In this document: positions 27,140 through 35,183 of the stretch, one piece after another
Layout of the letters: each line of letters starts with the position of its first letter
Position numbering within the stretch: the first letter of the stretch is position 1
NCBI GenBank assembly: GCA_003215725.1
Contig: QCJX01000001.1
Coordinates: forward strand, 82,501 to 146,500
Direction of reading: 5' to 3'
DNA length: 64,000 nt
From: Prochlorococcus sp. AG-409-I11
GTDB lineage: Bacteria; Cyanobacteriota; Cyanobacteriia; PCC-6307; Cyanobiaceae
The notes under the pieces: generated by a model
Told to the model about the DNA's origin: nothing
Database searches by the model: none
The model's input: only the letters and a program-made list of their open reading frames with translations
Program-made: the position numbers and the translations under genes

Positions 27140-28117
27140 TTAAGGCTCTTGAATGATGCCTGTAGGTACATTCTCAAAAAGTACAGATGAGAGGTACCTT
27201 TCAGCCATGTCGGGCAAAATTACGACAATTGTTTTTCCTGCAAACTCTTCTTGCTCTGCCAGTCTCACAGCAACTGCAGCAGCAGCACCACAAGAAATAC
27301 CTCCGAGTAAACCTTCTTCTTGAGCTAATTGTAGGGCCATTGCTATTGACTCTTCGTTGCTAACTTGTTCAACTTTGTCAACTAATGATAGGTCTAGGTT
27401 CTTAGGAATAAAGCCTGCTCCTATCCCTTGAATCTTGTGGGGTCCAGGCTTGATCTCTTCGCCATTAAGAGTTTGTGTAATCACTGGACTGTGTGATGGC
27501 TCAACCGCGACGGAAAGAATGGACTTATTTTTTTCTTGTTTGATATACCTAGAAATTCCTGTAATTGTGCCTCCAGTTCCCACTCCTGCAACTAGGACAT
27601 CAATTTCACCTTCAGTGTCATTCCATATCTCTGGACCAGTGGTCTTGAAGTGAATTTCTGGATTGGCTGGATTATCAAATTGTCCTGGCATAAAGTATTT
27701 TTGGGGGTCGCTCTCAGCAATTTCTTTTGCTTTGGCAATCGCTCCTGGCATTCCTTTAGCTGCCTCTGTAAGTACCAGCTCAGCGCCAAGAACCGCCATG
27801 ACTCTGCGACGTTCTAACGACATAGATTCAGGCATAGTAAGAATTAACTTGTAACCCTTAGCAGCTGCTGTAAAAGCAAGAGCTATACCTGTATTTCCTG
27901 ATGTGGGCTCAATAATTGTCTTATTTTGATTTAATAAGCCTTTCTGCTCTGCATCCCAAATCATATTTGCACCTATTCTGCATTTGACGCTATAGGCAGG
28001 ATTGCGCCCTTCTATTTTGGCTAAAACAGTTGCTTTAGCTTTTTTTGTGACTGAATTTAGCCTTACCAAGGGAGTATTGCCTATTGCAAGGCTGTTGTCT
28101 TCGTAAATTCTGGCCAT
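27140..28117 (-). CDS. cysK: Cysteine synthase A (O-acetylserine sulfhydrylase)
   Basis: A 325-residue fold-type II PLP enzyme making cysteine from O-acetylserine and sulfide. The PLP lysine is in [15 protein letters not shown] (about residue 44), with the [14 protein letters not shown] substrate loop (about 69-82) and the phosphate-binding [14 protein letters not shown] (about 176-189). Length and the C-terminal [12 protein letters not shown] are standard. It lies upstream of queA's end in convergent orientation, and next to the two transsulfuration genes. Confidence 0.96.
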   Translation of the reverse strand: MARIYEDNSLAIGNTPLVRLNSVTKKAKATVLAKIEGRNPAYSVKCRIGANMIWDAEQKGLLNQNKTIIEPTSGNTGIALAFTAAAKGYKLILTMPESMSLERRRVMAVLGAELVLTEAAKGMPGAIAKAKEIAESDPQKYFMPGQFDNPANPEIHFKTTGPEIWNDTEGEIDVLVAGVGTGGTITGISRYIKQEKNKSILSVAVEPSHSPVITQTLNGEEIKPGPHKIQGIGAGFIPKNLDLSLVDKVEQVSNEESIAMALQLAQEEGLLGGISCGAAAAVAVRLAEQEEFAGKTIVVILPDMAERYLSSVLFENVPTGIIQEP

Positions 28118-28210
28118 GTTGTTTTTTGGGTAGATCTAATGAATAGCTTGAATTTAGTTGGATTGCATGATCCTGAGAAGATGTGAAAACGAATTGGTTT
28201 GAATTTCCAC

Positions 28211-29683
28211 TTAGTTGCTAAATGCATATTGAAAACGTTCCCAAAGGTCTGCTGGGTCTTCAAGGCCAACTGAAACCCTTATGAGATGACGAGGAACACC
28301 ACATTCTTCGGCCCAATTTAATTCATTGTAGTGAGCTAAAAGAACATATGGACAAACTAATGTGAAATTCGTTCCTAGGCTTGGGCCTTTGCAAACTTTT
28401 AAATTGTCGTAAAATTTTTGTGCTCTGGTTGCCCCATCAACTATTTCAAAGGAAAGTAGGCAACCATATCCGCCATCAGGGTTCATTAGAGATTTGAAAT
28501 TAGAACATGACTTTGGGTGTAAGACTCTTTGTACGGAGGGATGGTTTTCTAATCGATTACTTAGTGTTAGGCATGCCTTATTTAATAAAGGTAATCTTTG
28601 ATGTACATCTCTACTGGCTTTTTCCAGTTCAATTGCATCTGGGTCTGCTAGTGGAGAAGAAGATGGCCTAGATAACAGTTCGATAAATATTTTTTCCCAA
28701 CGAGATTGAGGACTGATCACGAGAGAGCCAGCGAGAATATCTCCTCGCCCTGCAAAACTTTTTGTAAGAGAGCTAAAAACTATATCTGCATATTGCAGAG
28801 TATTTATGTTTAACGCTGACCCAATTGTGTCATCTGCTATCACAGGAATCCCTTTCTCATGCGCTAATCTTGAGATGGATATTAGATCAACACATTGGAG
28901 CATAGGATTGCTCGGCAATTCAACGATAATTGCTGATGGTTTTCTTCGTTCTAGCTCAGCAGCTATATCATTAATTTCAGTTTTAAGTAAAAGATTGCCT
29001 CCTCCATAAATTACCTTTGGAAGTTTTAGTACATCTACATATGGGAAACCTACCTGAAGAGTTTGTTGGTTGGGATTTAATTGTGTTATTGCTTCGAGGG
29101 CTCTAGCGAGCGCTGCCATTCCAGAAGGATGGAGTTCAATGTTCGATGATTTGCATGAATAGATTTGTGCTAGCCGTTGTCGGATTATTTCTCGGGAACT
29201 TTCTCCAGAATTACTAGAGGGAGCTTTTTCTTTACCTAAGGCAATTGCTGCGATTCGAGAGGAGGCTCCTACCCCAGTATGCTGCCAAAAGGCTTTGGCA
29301 GCCGAGGTAGATTCCTCATCGGCGATTAAGCATTTAAGTCCTAAAACATCTGAGATTTCTAAATGACCGTTTGGGATAGTTTGTTGACAATAGGTTTTAG
29401 CTTTTTGTGCAGAGGAAATAGTTGGATATGGCCATACAGTGCAATTTTTTAAATTATTTTCAATAGATACTTTGTCAGCGAACTCCGCCACAAGAGGGTT
29501 TAGTCCAAAGCGTGGATAAATTGCTTTTAGTGATTTAATACAGGATGGATCTTTTTCTTCATACGCAATTACATCTTCCCAGCGTGGTAGAGCTACTGAT
29601 ACAGCATGTGGACTGTCAGGGATTGCCTGCCCAAGATCTTTAGCGCACCAGTAAGGTGCTTCTAGTAAATTACGAAGACTCAC
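28211..29683 (-). CDS. metB: Cystathionine gamma-synthase-like enzyme with N-terminal extension
   Basis: A 490-residue Cys/Met-metabolism PLP enzyme. The PLP lysine is in IVFSSLTKSFAGRGDILAG (about 300-318). The preceding VIADDTIGSALNINTLQYAD and LHPSGMAALARALEAI are family segments. About 150 residues precede the PLP domain, longer than the bacterial CGS/CBL norm of about 390, and similar to the extra N-terminal region of fungal-type enzymes. It probably makes cystathionine from an activated homoserine. Its ATG overlaps the stop of the upstream 389-aa paralogue by 4 bases. Confidence 0.85.
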   Translation of the reverse strand: MSLRNLLEAPYWCAKDLGQAIPDSPHAVSVALPRWEDVIAYEEKDPSCIKSLKAIYPRFGLNPLVAEFADKVSIENNLKNCTVWPYPTISSAQKAKTYCQQTIPNGHLEISDVLGLKCLIADEESTSAAKAFWQHTGVGASSRIAAIALGKEKAPSSNSGESSREIIRQRLAQIYSCKSSNIELHPSGMAALARALEAITQLNPNQQTLQVGFPYVDVLKLPKVIYGGGNLLLKTEINDIAAELERRKPSAIIVELPSNPMLQCVDLISISRLAHEKGIPVIADDTIGSALNINTLQYADIVFSSLTKSFAGRGDILAGSLVISPQSRWEKIFIELLSRPSSSPLADPDAIELEKASRDVHQRLPLLNKACLTLSNRLENHPSVQRVLHPKSCSNFKSLMNPDGGYGCLLSFEIVDGATRAQKFYDNLKVCKGPSLGTNFTLVCPYVLLAHYNELNWAEECGVPRHLIRVSVGLEDPADLWERFQYAFSN

Positions 29684-30849
29684 AATAATTTATTCATAGC
29701 TTCATGTAGATCGATACTTAAATCGTCTAAGTCTTCACAGCCAATTGAAAGCCTCACTAGAGATTCGTTAATCCCAAGCTTTTTTTTGATTTCTGGATCG
29801 ATAGATGCATGAGTCATTGTGGCAGGATGACAAACAAGACTTTCAATACCTCCAAGGCTTTCGGCCATGGTGAAATACTTAAGACTTTTGCAAAATGAAT
29901 AAGTTTGTATTTGATCGCCTTTGAGACTTGCCGTTATGATCGCTCCTCCGGATTTCATTTGTCTCAGCGCAATATCCTTTTGAGGATGGTCTAAACGAAA
30001 TGGATAACGTACCCAATTAACTGATGGGTGGTCGGCAATTTGATCGGCAAGAGCCTGCGCACTTGAGACTTGTTGCTTTATTCGCAGAGAAAGAGTTTTG
30101 ACGCCTCTAGTGATTAGCCAGCAGTCAAAGGGAGAAGGTTGTAATCCCAGTGCTTTTTGTGCAAATTTTAATCGATCCTCCCATTTGTGATCATTCGTGC
30201 AAACTGCTCCTCCAAGTGCATCAGAATGACCATTGATATACTTAGTGGTACTAGTTAATGAGAGCGTGGCTCCTAATTCGAGAGGGAGCTGAATTAGAGC
30301 TGTTGAGAAGGTATTGTCTACTACAACAGGAATATTTAGAGAAGATGTTCTTTTACATATCTCTTTGAGGTCGATCACCTTTAAAAGAGGATTGGTTGGG
30401 CTTTCTAACCAAACCATTGCAGGGTTCTTTCTTTTGATTTCATCAAGTGCTGATGGATTCGTGAAGTCAACCCATGCAGTTTTTACTCCGAATTTTTTAA
30501 AGACTTGTTCAAACAGTCTTACGGTGCAACCATAGAGATTTTCTTCACATAGAACAACGTCTCCACTTTTTAAAGAAGATGCGATGGCTGTTATTGCACT
30601 TACTCCAGAACCAAAAACAGTTGCATATTTACAATTTTCTATTGAAGCCAGAACAGATTCCAAAATTCTGAAGTTGGGATTCCCTGATCGCGTGTAATCA
30701 AATCCTTGTTGGTTGCCATGTTCAAATGTTGAGCTTGTAAAGATAGGAGGCATCACTGTCCCCGTTTCCTTAGCAAAGCTTTCCCCATGATGAATAGAGA
30801 GGGTATTGACTCCTGGTATGCGGGGGATTTGATTTTTGTTTGAAGCCAC
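29680..30849 (-). CDS. metC: Transsulfuration PLP enzyme (cystathionine gamma-synthase/beta-lyase family)
   Basis: A 389-residue enzyme of normal family length. The PLP lysine is in LSLTSTTKYINGHSDALGGA (about 199-218). FTSSTFEHGNQQGFDYTRSGNP holds the Tyr/Arg phosphate contacts, and VFGSGVSAITAIAS and VDNTFSTALIQLPLELGA are present. It could be cystathionine beta-lyase, cystathionine gamma-synthase or a related enzyme; sequence inspection alone does not decide. Translationally coupled to the 490-aa paralogue downstream, and close to cysK, so a methionine/cysteine module. Confidence 0.85.
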   Translation of the reverse strand: MASNKNQIPRIPGVNTLSIHHGESFAKETGTVMPPIFTSSTFEHGNQQGFDYTRSGNPNFRILESVLASIENCKYATVFGSGVSAITAIASSLKSGDVVLCEENLYGCTVRLFEQVFKKFGVKTAWVDFTNPSALDEIKRKNPAMVWLESPTNPLLKVIDLKEICKRTSSLNIPVVVDNTFSTALIQLPLELGATLSLTSTTKYINGHSDALGGAVCTNDHKWEDRLKFAQKALGLQPSPFDCWLITRGVKTLSLRIKQQVSSAQALADQIADHPSVNWVRYPFRLDHPQKDIALRQMKSGGAIITASLKGDQIQTYSFCKSLKYFTMAESLGGIESLVCHPATMTHASIDPEIKKKLGINESLVRLSIGCEDLDDLSIDLHEAMNKLL

Positions 30850-31007
30850 TTGCTTTGGTGCTTTAGAAATAGGTTAAAGAATTGCTTGAAAAAACCTTGT
30901 CAGTCTTAAGAGACTCTATAAGAAGTTGATGACATTTTGTTATGAGAGTTTCTTTTCTTTTTAGCTAATCAAAAGATCTCGTTGCCTTGATGATTTGTTT
31001 ATAAGCT

Positions 31008-31433
31008 TTAACGTGATGACTCATTACTTTGACTCGTCCATCTATACCATTTGGGCTTTTGATTAATTTTATCTTGAATTCTTTCTCTTATAAGTTTGAG
31101 ATCTTTATCTGTAGGCTCCCAGTCTTGGTAAAGCTCATCAGGCCATTGCTCCCTTTTAAATATTCGTTTTGGGTTTGGTCGCATTCCTCTTCTCTTCATT
31201 TCATTAATTAGTTCTAAATATCTTTTATGTAGATACTTCCCTTTATTATAAAAGAACTTAACGTGCCCACGATTTAGGGTAAATTCAATGGGCAAATTAT
31301 TTTTTGTTATGTGCCAATTAGAGGATTTTAATGATCGTACTAGTGAAGATCCCACCATGAAAATCTCTCTATACTCAGCAATGAGATGCTGATCAGATAG
31401 TTCATTGGGCTCTACTAAGTTAATCCTTGTCAT
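31008..31433 (-). CDS. Pyrimidine-dimer DNA glycosylase, T4 endonuclease V (DenV) type
   Basis: A 141-residue protein beginning MTRINLVEPNELSDQHLIAE, nearly the N-terminus of phage T4 endonuclease V. Thr2, whose alpha-amino group is the catalytic nucleophile, and Glu23, the catalytic acid (AEYRE), are in register, with Arg3 and Arg22. Position 26, Arg in T4, is Met here. The GHVKFFYNKGKYLHKRYLELI segment and the closing INQKPKWYRW also match the family. The enzyme excises UV cyclobutane dimers by glycosylase/AP-lyase action. Stands alone near the metC gene. A phage or viral-type origin is likely. Confidence 0.9.
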   Translation of the reverse strand: MTRINLVEPNELSDQHLIAEYREIFMVGSSLVRSLKSSNWHITKNNLPIEFTLNRGHVKFFYNKGKYLHKRYLELINEMKRRGMRPNPKRIFKREQWPDELYQDWEPTDKDLKLIRERIQDKINQKPKWYRWTSQSNESSR

Positions 31434-31614
31434 ATGGCCTTTTGAATGAGATCCTTGCGGTTACAATCTTTATGGATCTAAATTAGATATTAGAACATCA
31501 TTGCTAAAATTGCAGTTAAGGATTTAAATACTTAATTCCTAGATAGAAATTTTAATGACTTGTTTGATGAGCTTCGCTTTTTCCTATAGATTAGCTTTAA
31601 AGTAGTTTAAAGGT

Positions 31615-31797
31615 ATGAACTTTTTGTTTTTATTGCTAAAGCCTGTGCTTTTTTTAATGGTAAAAAAACTCTTTAAAAAGCAAATGAAGCTCTTTATTAT
31701 TAGTGCATTGGAATGGCTTGTTTTGCAAACGGATAATGATATAGATGACTTGCTTTTAGGGAAGGTTAAAAACGCTATGAAATTAGGAGTGGTTTAA
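31615..31797 (+). CDS. Small membrane protein, first of a pair
   Basis: 60 residues: an N-terminal hydrophobic segment (MNFLFLLLKPVLFLM), a basic patch (VKKLFKKQMK), a second moderately hydrophobic helix and an acidic end (QTDNDIDDLLLGKVKNAMKL). No family is recognised. It starts at ATG 31615 and is followed 6 bases later by another small membrane protein gene in the same direction, which argues for a real two-gene unit. Confidence 0.5.
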   Translation: MNFLFLLLKPVLFLMVKKLFKKQMKLFIISALEWLVLQTDNDIDDLLLGKVKNAMKLGVV

Positions 31798-31803
31798 TTT
31801 CTG

Positions 31804-31998
31804 ATGAAAAGGATCTTTGGTCGGTGGATGATTCCTGATTGGGATAGTTTATCCTCTGAAGAAAAGCTTCGCCTTAAAAGATTTGTTTTTCTACCTGTCT
31901 TTGTCTATATTGTATATATCTTTTTGAATAAGTATTGGGTTACTATTTTATTTTTAATATGCATCTTTTTTATTTATAGACAATTCAAAATGAAATAG
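31804..31998 (+). CDS. Small membrane protein, second of a pair
   Basis: 64 residues: a polar N-terminus (RWMIPDWDSLSSEEKLRLKR) followed by two short hydrophobic spans (FVFLPVFVYIVYIFLNKYW and VTILFLICIFFIYR). No family is recognised. The spacing of 6 bases to the preceding gene suggests cotranslation. Confidence 0.5.
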   Translation: MKRIFGRWMIPDWDSLSSEEKLRLKRFVFLPVFVYIVYIFLNKYWVTILFLICIFFIYRQFKMK

Positions 31999-32160
31999 TA
32001 TTTTTAGGCTTATGATCTTCACTACGCAAGCGGGCTTGTTCAAGGTGTCATCATGGTTGAAAATTCAGAGTAATATTTAGAATTTGAAACCTAGTCCTAA
32101 TCCTAAAAATTGCTTTGTCTTGATTGCTTGTTGCATTAGAGAGTTAAATTTTTGGATAAA

Positions 32161-32186
32161 TAAAAACCCCCTGACTGAGCAGAGGG
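32161..32186 (-). terminator. Rho-independent terminator, sister of the rpsD terminator
   Basis: On the minus strand, stem CCCTCTG/CAGGGGG with loop CTCAGT, followed by a T run. The inner CTGCTCAGTCAG is identical to the terminator behind rpsD (38346-38370). It would end the znuA-cobW-WD40 transcript. It lies 59 bases beyond the rpsD-like tail at 32246, against 61 bases in the intact rpsD copy. Confidence 0.8.
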
Positions 32187-32245
32187 TGAAGCTGTTTGTA
32201 TGAAAATACAAAATTTCAATAAGAACCCTTGGAATTAATAGCTTC

Positions 32246-32272
32246 TTACACTTTGCGTGAGTAGTACTCCAC
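32246..32272 (-). pseudogene. rpsD 3'-end remnant ([12 protein letters not shown])
   Basis: The minus strand reads GTG GAG TAC TAC TCA CGC (19-codon context lost) then AAA GTG TAA, that is [12 protein letters not shown], exactly the last eight residues and stop of ribosomal protein S4 encoded at 38432-39040. Of 27 bases, 23 match and all four differences are at third codon positions. Upstream codons do not resemble S4. With the matching terminator at 32161-32186 this is a second copy of the rpsD 3' end. Confidence 0.75.
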
Positions 32273-32356
32273 CCTGAGTGATAGCAAGAGTTTTCGGCTG
32301 ATTTCCGGGTTGGAGGAAAGTTGGAGTAGGAGGACGATTTCGCAGCTGTATTCGAT

Positions 32357-33436
32357 TTATGAAAATCCTTTAGGAGATGTTTTTATGCGATTTTTAAAAT
32401 CCCAAACATTAATTCCTCCGTTTGCATTAACTGCTGCTAGAGCACAGTCATCAGGTCGCCAGGCAATTGCTTCGACATGCGCTCCTACGAATGCACCGCC
32501 AAGTGGCTCTCCATGACCATTCTTCTGGAGAAGCCAAACAAAAACCGAACCATCCCTTGATCCAGAGGCTAATAGTGACCCACGATTGGAGAAAGCGAGG
32601 CTGGAAATCGCTCCAATGTGAAGGTCTAACTCTCCTGGCACTGTTCCTTCAGGACCATTACCTTGAAAACTCCAAACTGTTATTCGTTCACCTCCTCCAG
32701 TGGCAAGAACCATGCCGGTTTGATCAAACGCTAGTTGACTTGGCTTACCTGGATACCCAGTCATCTCAGCATCTTGTGCAGTTGAACGTCTCCAGAAATG
32801 AACAGAATTGTCTTGACTACCGCAAGCCACAATGTCGCCATCAGGGCTAAGCACCATCGACACGAGTGAGCCTTGCCATTCCAGCTTCTGATTGACCTGG
32901 GCACGAAGTACATCATAAAAAGTGACTTGGCCGTAGCATGCAGTTGCTAATTCATTCGACTTTGACCAAGCAACCGCGCTGACAGTACTAGGATGTTTAT
33001 CTGAGCGCCAATGTTCTTCTCCATCAGCACCAAAAACATAGACGTACTGCGAGAAGACTACGGCTAAGAATTGTCCATCTGGTGACCATTGGAGATGTTC
33101 GACCCATCCTTTACCGAGGTCCAATGCCTTATTTGACTCACCATCTTTACTCTTCCAAATCAGAACACGTCCATCCTGACCTGCAGTAGCAAAAATATCT
33201 CCATCTGGATGAATGGACATCGCAAGTAAGCTACCTTCATGGACTTCCTTTCGATGCCAAAGGACGGTTCCAGACTTACCTTCAAAGGCATAAAGGCCAC
33301 CTGCAGCATCACCCACTAAAAAAGCATTACCTTCTAGTGCCCATCCGCAAACAATGACATAATCGGCGACTTCAGTACTCCACCCCTCGTGAAGCATACC
33401 CCGACCCTGAGGGCCGAGTTCTCTTATGTCAGGCAT
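32357..33436 (-). CDS. WD40 beta-propeller protein in the zinc cluster
   Basis: A 359-residue protein of about seven WD40 blades, each ending in a strand with W or F/Y-x-V/I (for example SIHPDGDIFATAGQDGRVLI, LSPDGDIVACGSQDNSVHFW, FSNRGSLLASGSRDGSVFVW). It has no signal peptide and is therefore cytoplasmic. It is a probable protein-interaction platform for the GTPase encoded immediately upstream: its ATG overlaps that gene's end by 13 bases. Composition is richer in G+C than the surrounding genes, suggesting transfer. A role in zinc allocation is inferred from context. Confidence 0.88.
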   Translation of the reverse strand: MPDIRELGPQGRGMLHEGWSTEVADYVIVCGWALEGNAFLVGDAAGGLYAFEGKSGTVLWHRKEVHEGSLLAMSIHPDGDIFATAGQDGRVLIWKSKDGESNKALDLGKGWVEHLQWSPDGQFLAVVFSQYVYVFGADGEEHWRSDKHPSTVSAVAWSKSNELATACYGQVTFYDVLRAQVNQKLEWQGSLVSMVLSPDGDIVACGSQDNSVHFWRRSTAQDAEMTGYPGKPSQLAFDQTGMVLATGGGERITVWSFQGNGPEGTVPGELDLHIGAISSLAFSNRGSLLASGSRDGSVFVWLLQKNGHGEPLGGAFVGAHVEAIAWRPDDCALAAVNANGGINVWDFKNRIKTSPKGFS

Positions 33437-34806
33437 TTGTCGAACCCACTTTGCAAGGCCTCTTCATCAAGATCCCGACCGATGAACACGAGCTGATTTC
33501 GGCGAGATTCATTACCCCACTCCCTATCAGGCTGTGAGGTAAAGAGCATATGTACACCTTGAAAAACTATTCGCCGCGGCTCGTCGGCAAAGCTGATGAA
33601 ACCCTTCATGCGAAAGATGTCCACACCTTTCTCTGAGAGAAGTTGGCTCAGCCAAGCGTTGAGCTTTTCAGGATCGACATTGCCATTCCGCTCAATAGCA
33701 ATTGAACCAACTTCATCATCGTGTTCGTGTTGTGCTACCCAAGTTCGCTCTGCTATAGGAGGAATTAAAAGGTTATTCGGTTGATTACTTCCTGACTCAG
33801 AAACTGAAGTATCCATTCTCCTCACTTTGATATCGAATTCCTCGGCCGTGTGCTGAGTGAATAAACCAAGATGCCCAGATTTCTCAACTTCAAGCGAGAA
33901 CGACTTCCTCCCCTCGGACTGCAGCTGAAGATTTACATGCTTGTTCAGTGGGATTTTGTCACCTGGATGTAGGAGTTCAGCAGGTTCAGCGTAAAGTCGC
34001 ACACATGATTCTGCACCTTCATTGAGAGATTCTTCGTCTGTGCCTTGGTCAGCTACAACGACGAGAGACATCATCGGGTCAGGCCCCTCTTCGAGACTAA
34101 CTTCGTAACGACCAGGCTCAAGTTGAAAAATACCCGTCCACTCAAATGGATACTCTGGTTCTAGGAAGCTTGGGCGGCGCTCCAAAACCTGGTCAAGGTC
34201 AAAAGCACCGAGGTTTAGAACAGTTTCAACAGAGACATCCGCTTGCTTACTACGTACGACACGCGCCATACGGTTCATGTCACGTAGTCGTGCTTCAAGA
34301 GTATCGAGTGACTCATCAGAAACGAGATCAGTTTTGTTCAGAACCAGTACGTCGGCAAATGCAACCTGCTCGGAACTCTCATCACTGCGTCCCAGTTGCT
34401 GATCAATATGAGCTGCATCAACAAGCGTAACGATCCCATCGAGTGAAAATTCTGAACGAATTTCATCGTCCATGAAGAATGTTTGAGCAACAGGACCGGG
34501 GTCGGCAAGCCCCGTGGTCTCAACCAATACATAGTCGAACTTATCGCGTCTCTTCATAAGGTTGCCAAGTACGCGAATTAGATCTCCTCGAACGGTGCAG
34601 CAGATGCATCCGTTGGACATCTCAAAAACCTCTTCATCAGCATTGATAACCAATCCCTGATCAATTCCAACTTCCCCATATTCATTTTCAATGACAGCGA
34701 TTCGTTTACCGTGTTCTTCGCTCAGGATTTTGTTAAGAAGAGTCGTCTTCCCAGAACCAAGGAATCCCGTCAGGATAGTTACGGGTACTTTTTGTTTGTT
34801 AGTCAT
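33424..34806 (-). CDS. COG0523 (CobW-type) metallochaperone GTPase with inserted domain
   Basis: 460 residues, about 110 longer than usual CobW/ZNG1-type proteins. The P-loop is TGFLGSGKTT (13-22), the metal-binding CICC is at 67-70, ETTGLADP is at 96-103 and NKTD at 157-160. The CobW C-terminal domain runs from about 355. Residues about 219-330 are an extra domain (FEWTGIFQLEPGRYEVSLEE, DPMMSLVVVAD, then FSLEVEKSGHLGLFTQHTAE) that closely resembles the one inside ZnuA. Such GTPases deliver zinc or another metal to client enzymes. Cotranscribed with the WD40 gene downstream and the 108-aa gene upstream. Confidence 0.92.
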   Translation of the reverse strand: MTNKQKVPVTILTGFLGSGKTTLLNKILSEEHGKRIAVIENEYGEVGIDQGLVINADEEVFEMSNGCICCTVRGDLIRVLGNLMKRRDKFDYVLVETTGLADPGPVAQTFFMDDEIRSEFSLDGIVTLVDAAHIDQQLGRSDESSEQVAFADVLVLNKTDLVSDESLDTLEARLRDMNRMARVVRSKQADVSVETVLNLGAFDLDQVLERRPSFLEPEYPFEWTGIFQLEPGRYEVSLEEGPDPMMSLVVVADQGTDEESLNEGAESCVRLYAEPAELLHPGDKIPLNKHVNLQLQSEGRKSFSLEVEKSGHLGLFTQHTAEEFDIKVRRMDTSVSESGSNQPNNLLIPPIAERTWVAQHEHDDEVGSIAIERNGNVDPEKLNAWLSQLLSEKGVDIFRMKGFISFADEPRRIVFQGVHMLFTSQPDREWGNESRRNQLVFIGRDLDEEALQSGFDKCLT

Positions 34807-34807
34807 T

Positions 34808-35134
34808 TTACTTTGTTAATTGATGGGTACAACTAGAGTCTTCTAAGCTGATATCTATTAACCAATTTTTATCAATACCAAGGAGTTCAATAGCCTTTAA
34901 TTCAAAACCATCAAGTTCAAAGTAGTTGTAAGGAACATTTATTCGTAATGTTAATTGCCCCTCTTCTCTTGAAATGGAGTGATTGGAAAATTCAAGCTCT
35001 TCCAAATTCCCATCAACATCATTTGAGATAGTTAGTTTTAAGATCTTCTTCTGATTCCATGGGGATTTGTCCATGAAACCTGCTTGATCTTCCCAGTATT
35101 TTTTATAGACATGGAAACCTTTCTTGATCTTCAT
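34808..35134 (-). CDS. Hypothetical protein of the zinc cluster
   Basis: A 108-residue acidic protein without signal peptide. It is rich in alternating strand-like segments (KILKLTISNDVDGNLEELEF, QLTLRINVPYNYFELDGFEL), as in a small beta fold, with one Cys and few His residues. I recognise no family. It sits between znuA (49 bases upstream) and the CobW-type gene (1 base downstream), so it very probably belongs to the zinc-regulated transcript. Confidence 0.65.
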   Translation of the reverse strand: MKIKKGFHVYKKYWEDQAGFMDKSPWNQKKILKLTISNDVDGNLEELEFSNHSISREEGQLTLRINVPYNYFELDGFELKAIELLGIDKNWLIDISLEDSSCTHQLTK

Positions 35135-35183
35135 TGATTGTCTCGTTTAAAGTTATTAAAGGTTAAAGTTAGTATTTAGTAAG

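Noticed and set aside
34146..34430. 94-codon plus-strand frame over the CobW-type gene
   Set aside because: Antisense shadow; long because the GTPase gene has a higher G+C content and fewer stop codons on the opposite strand.
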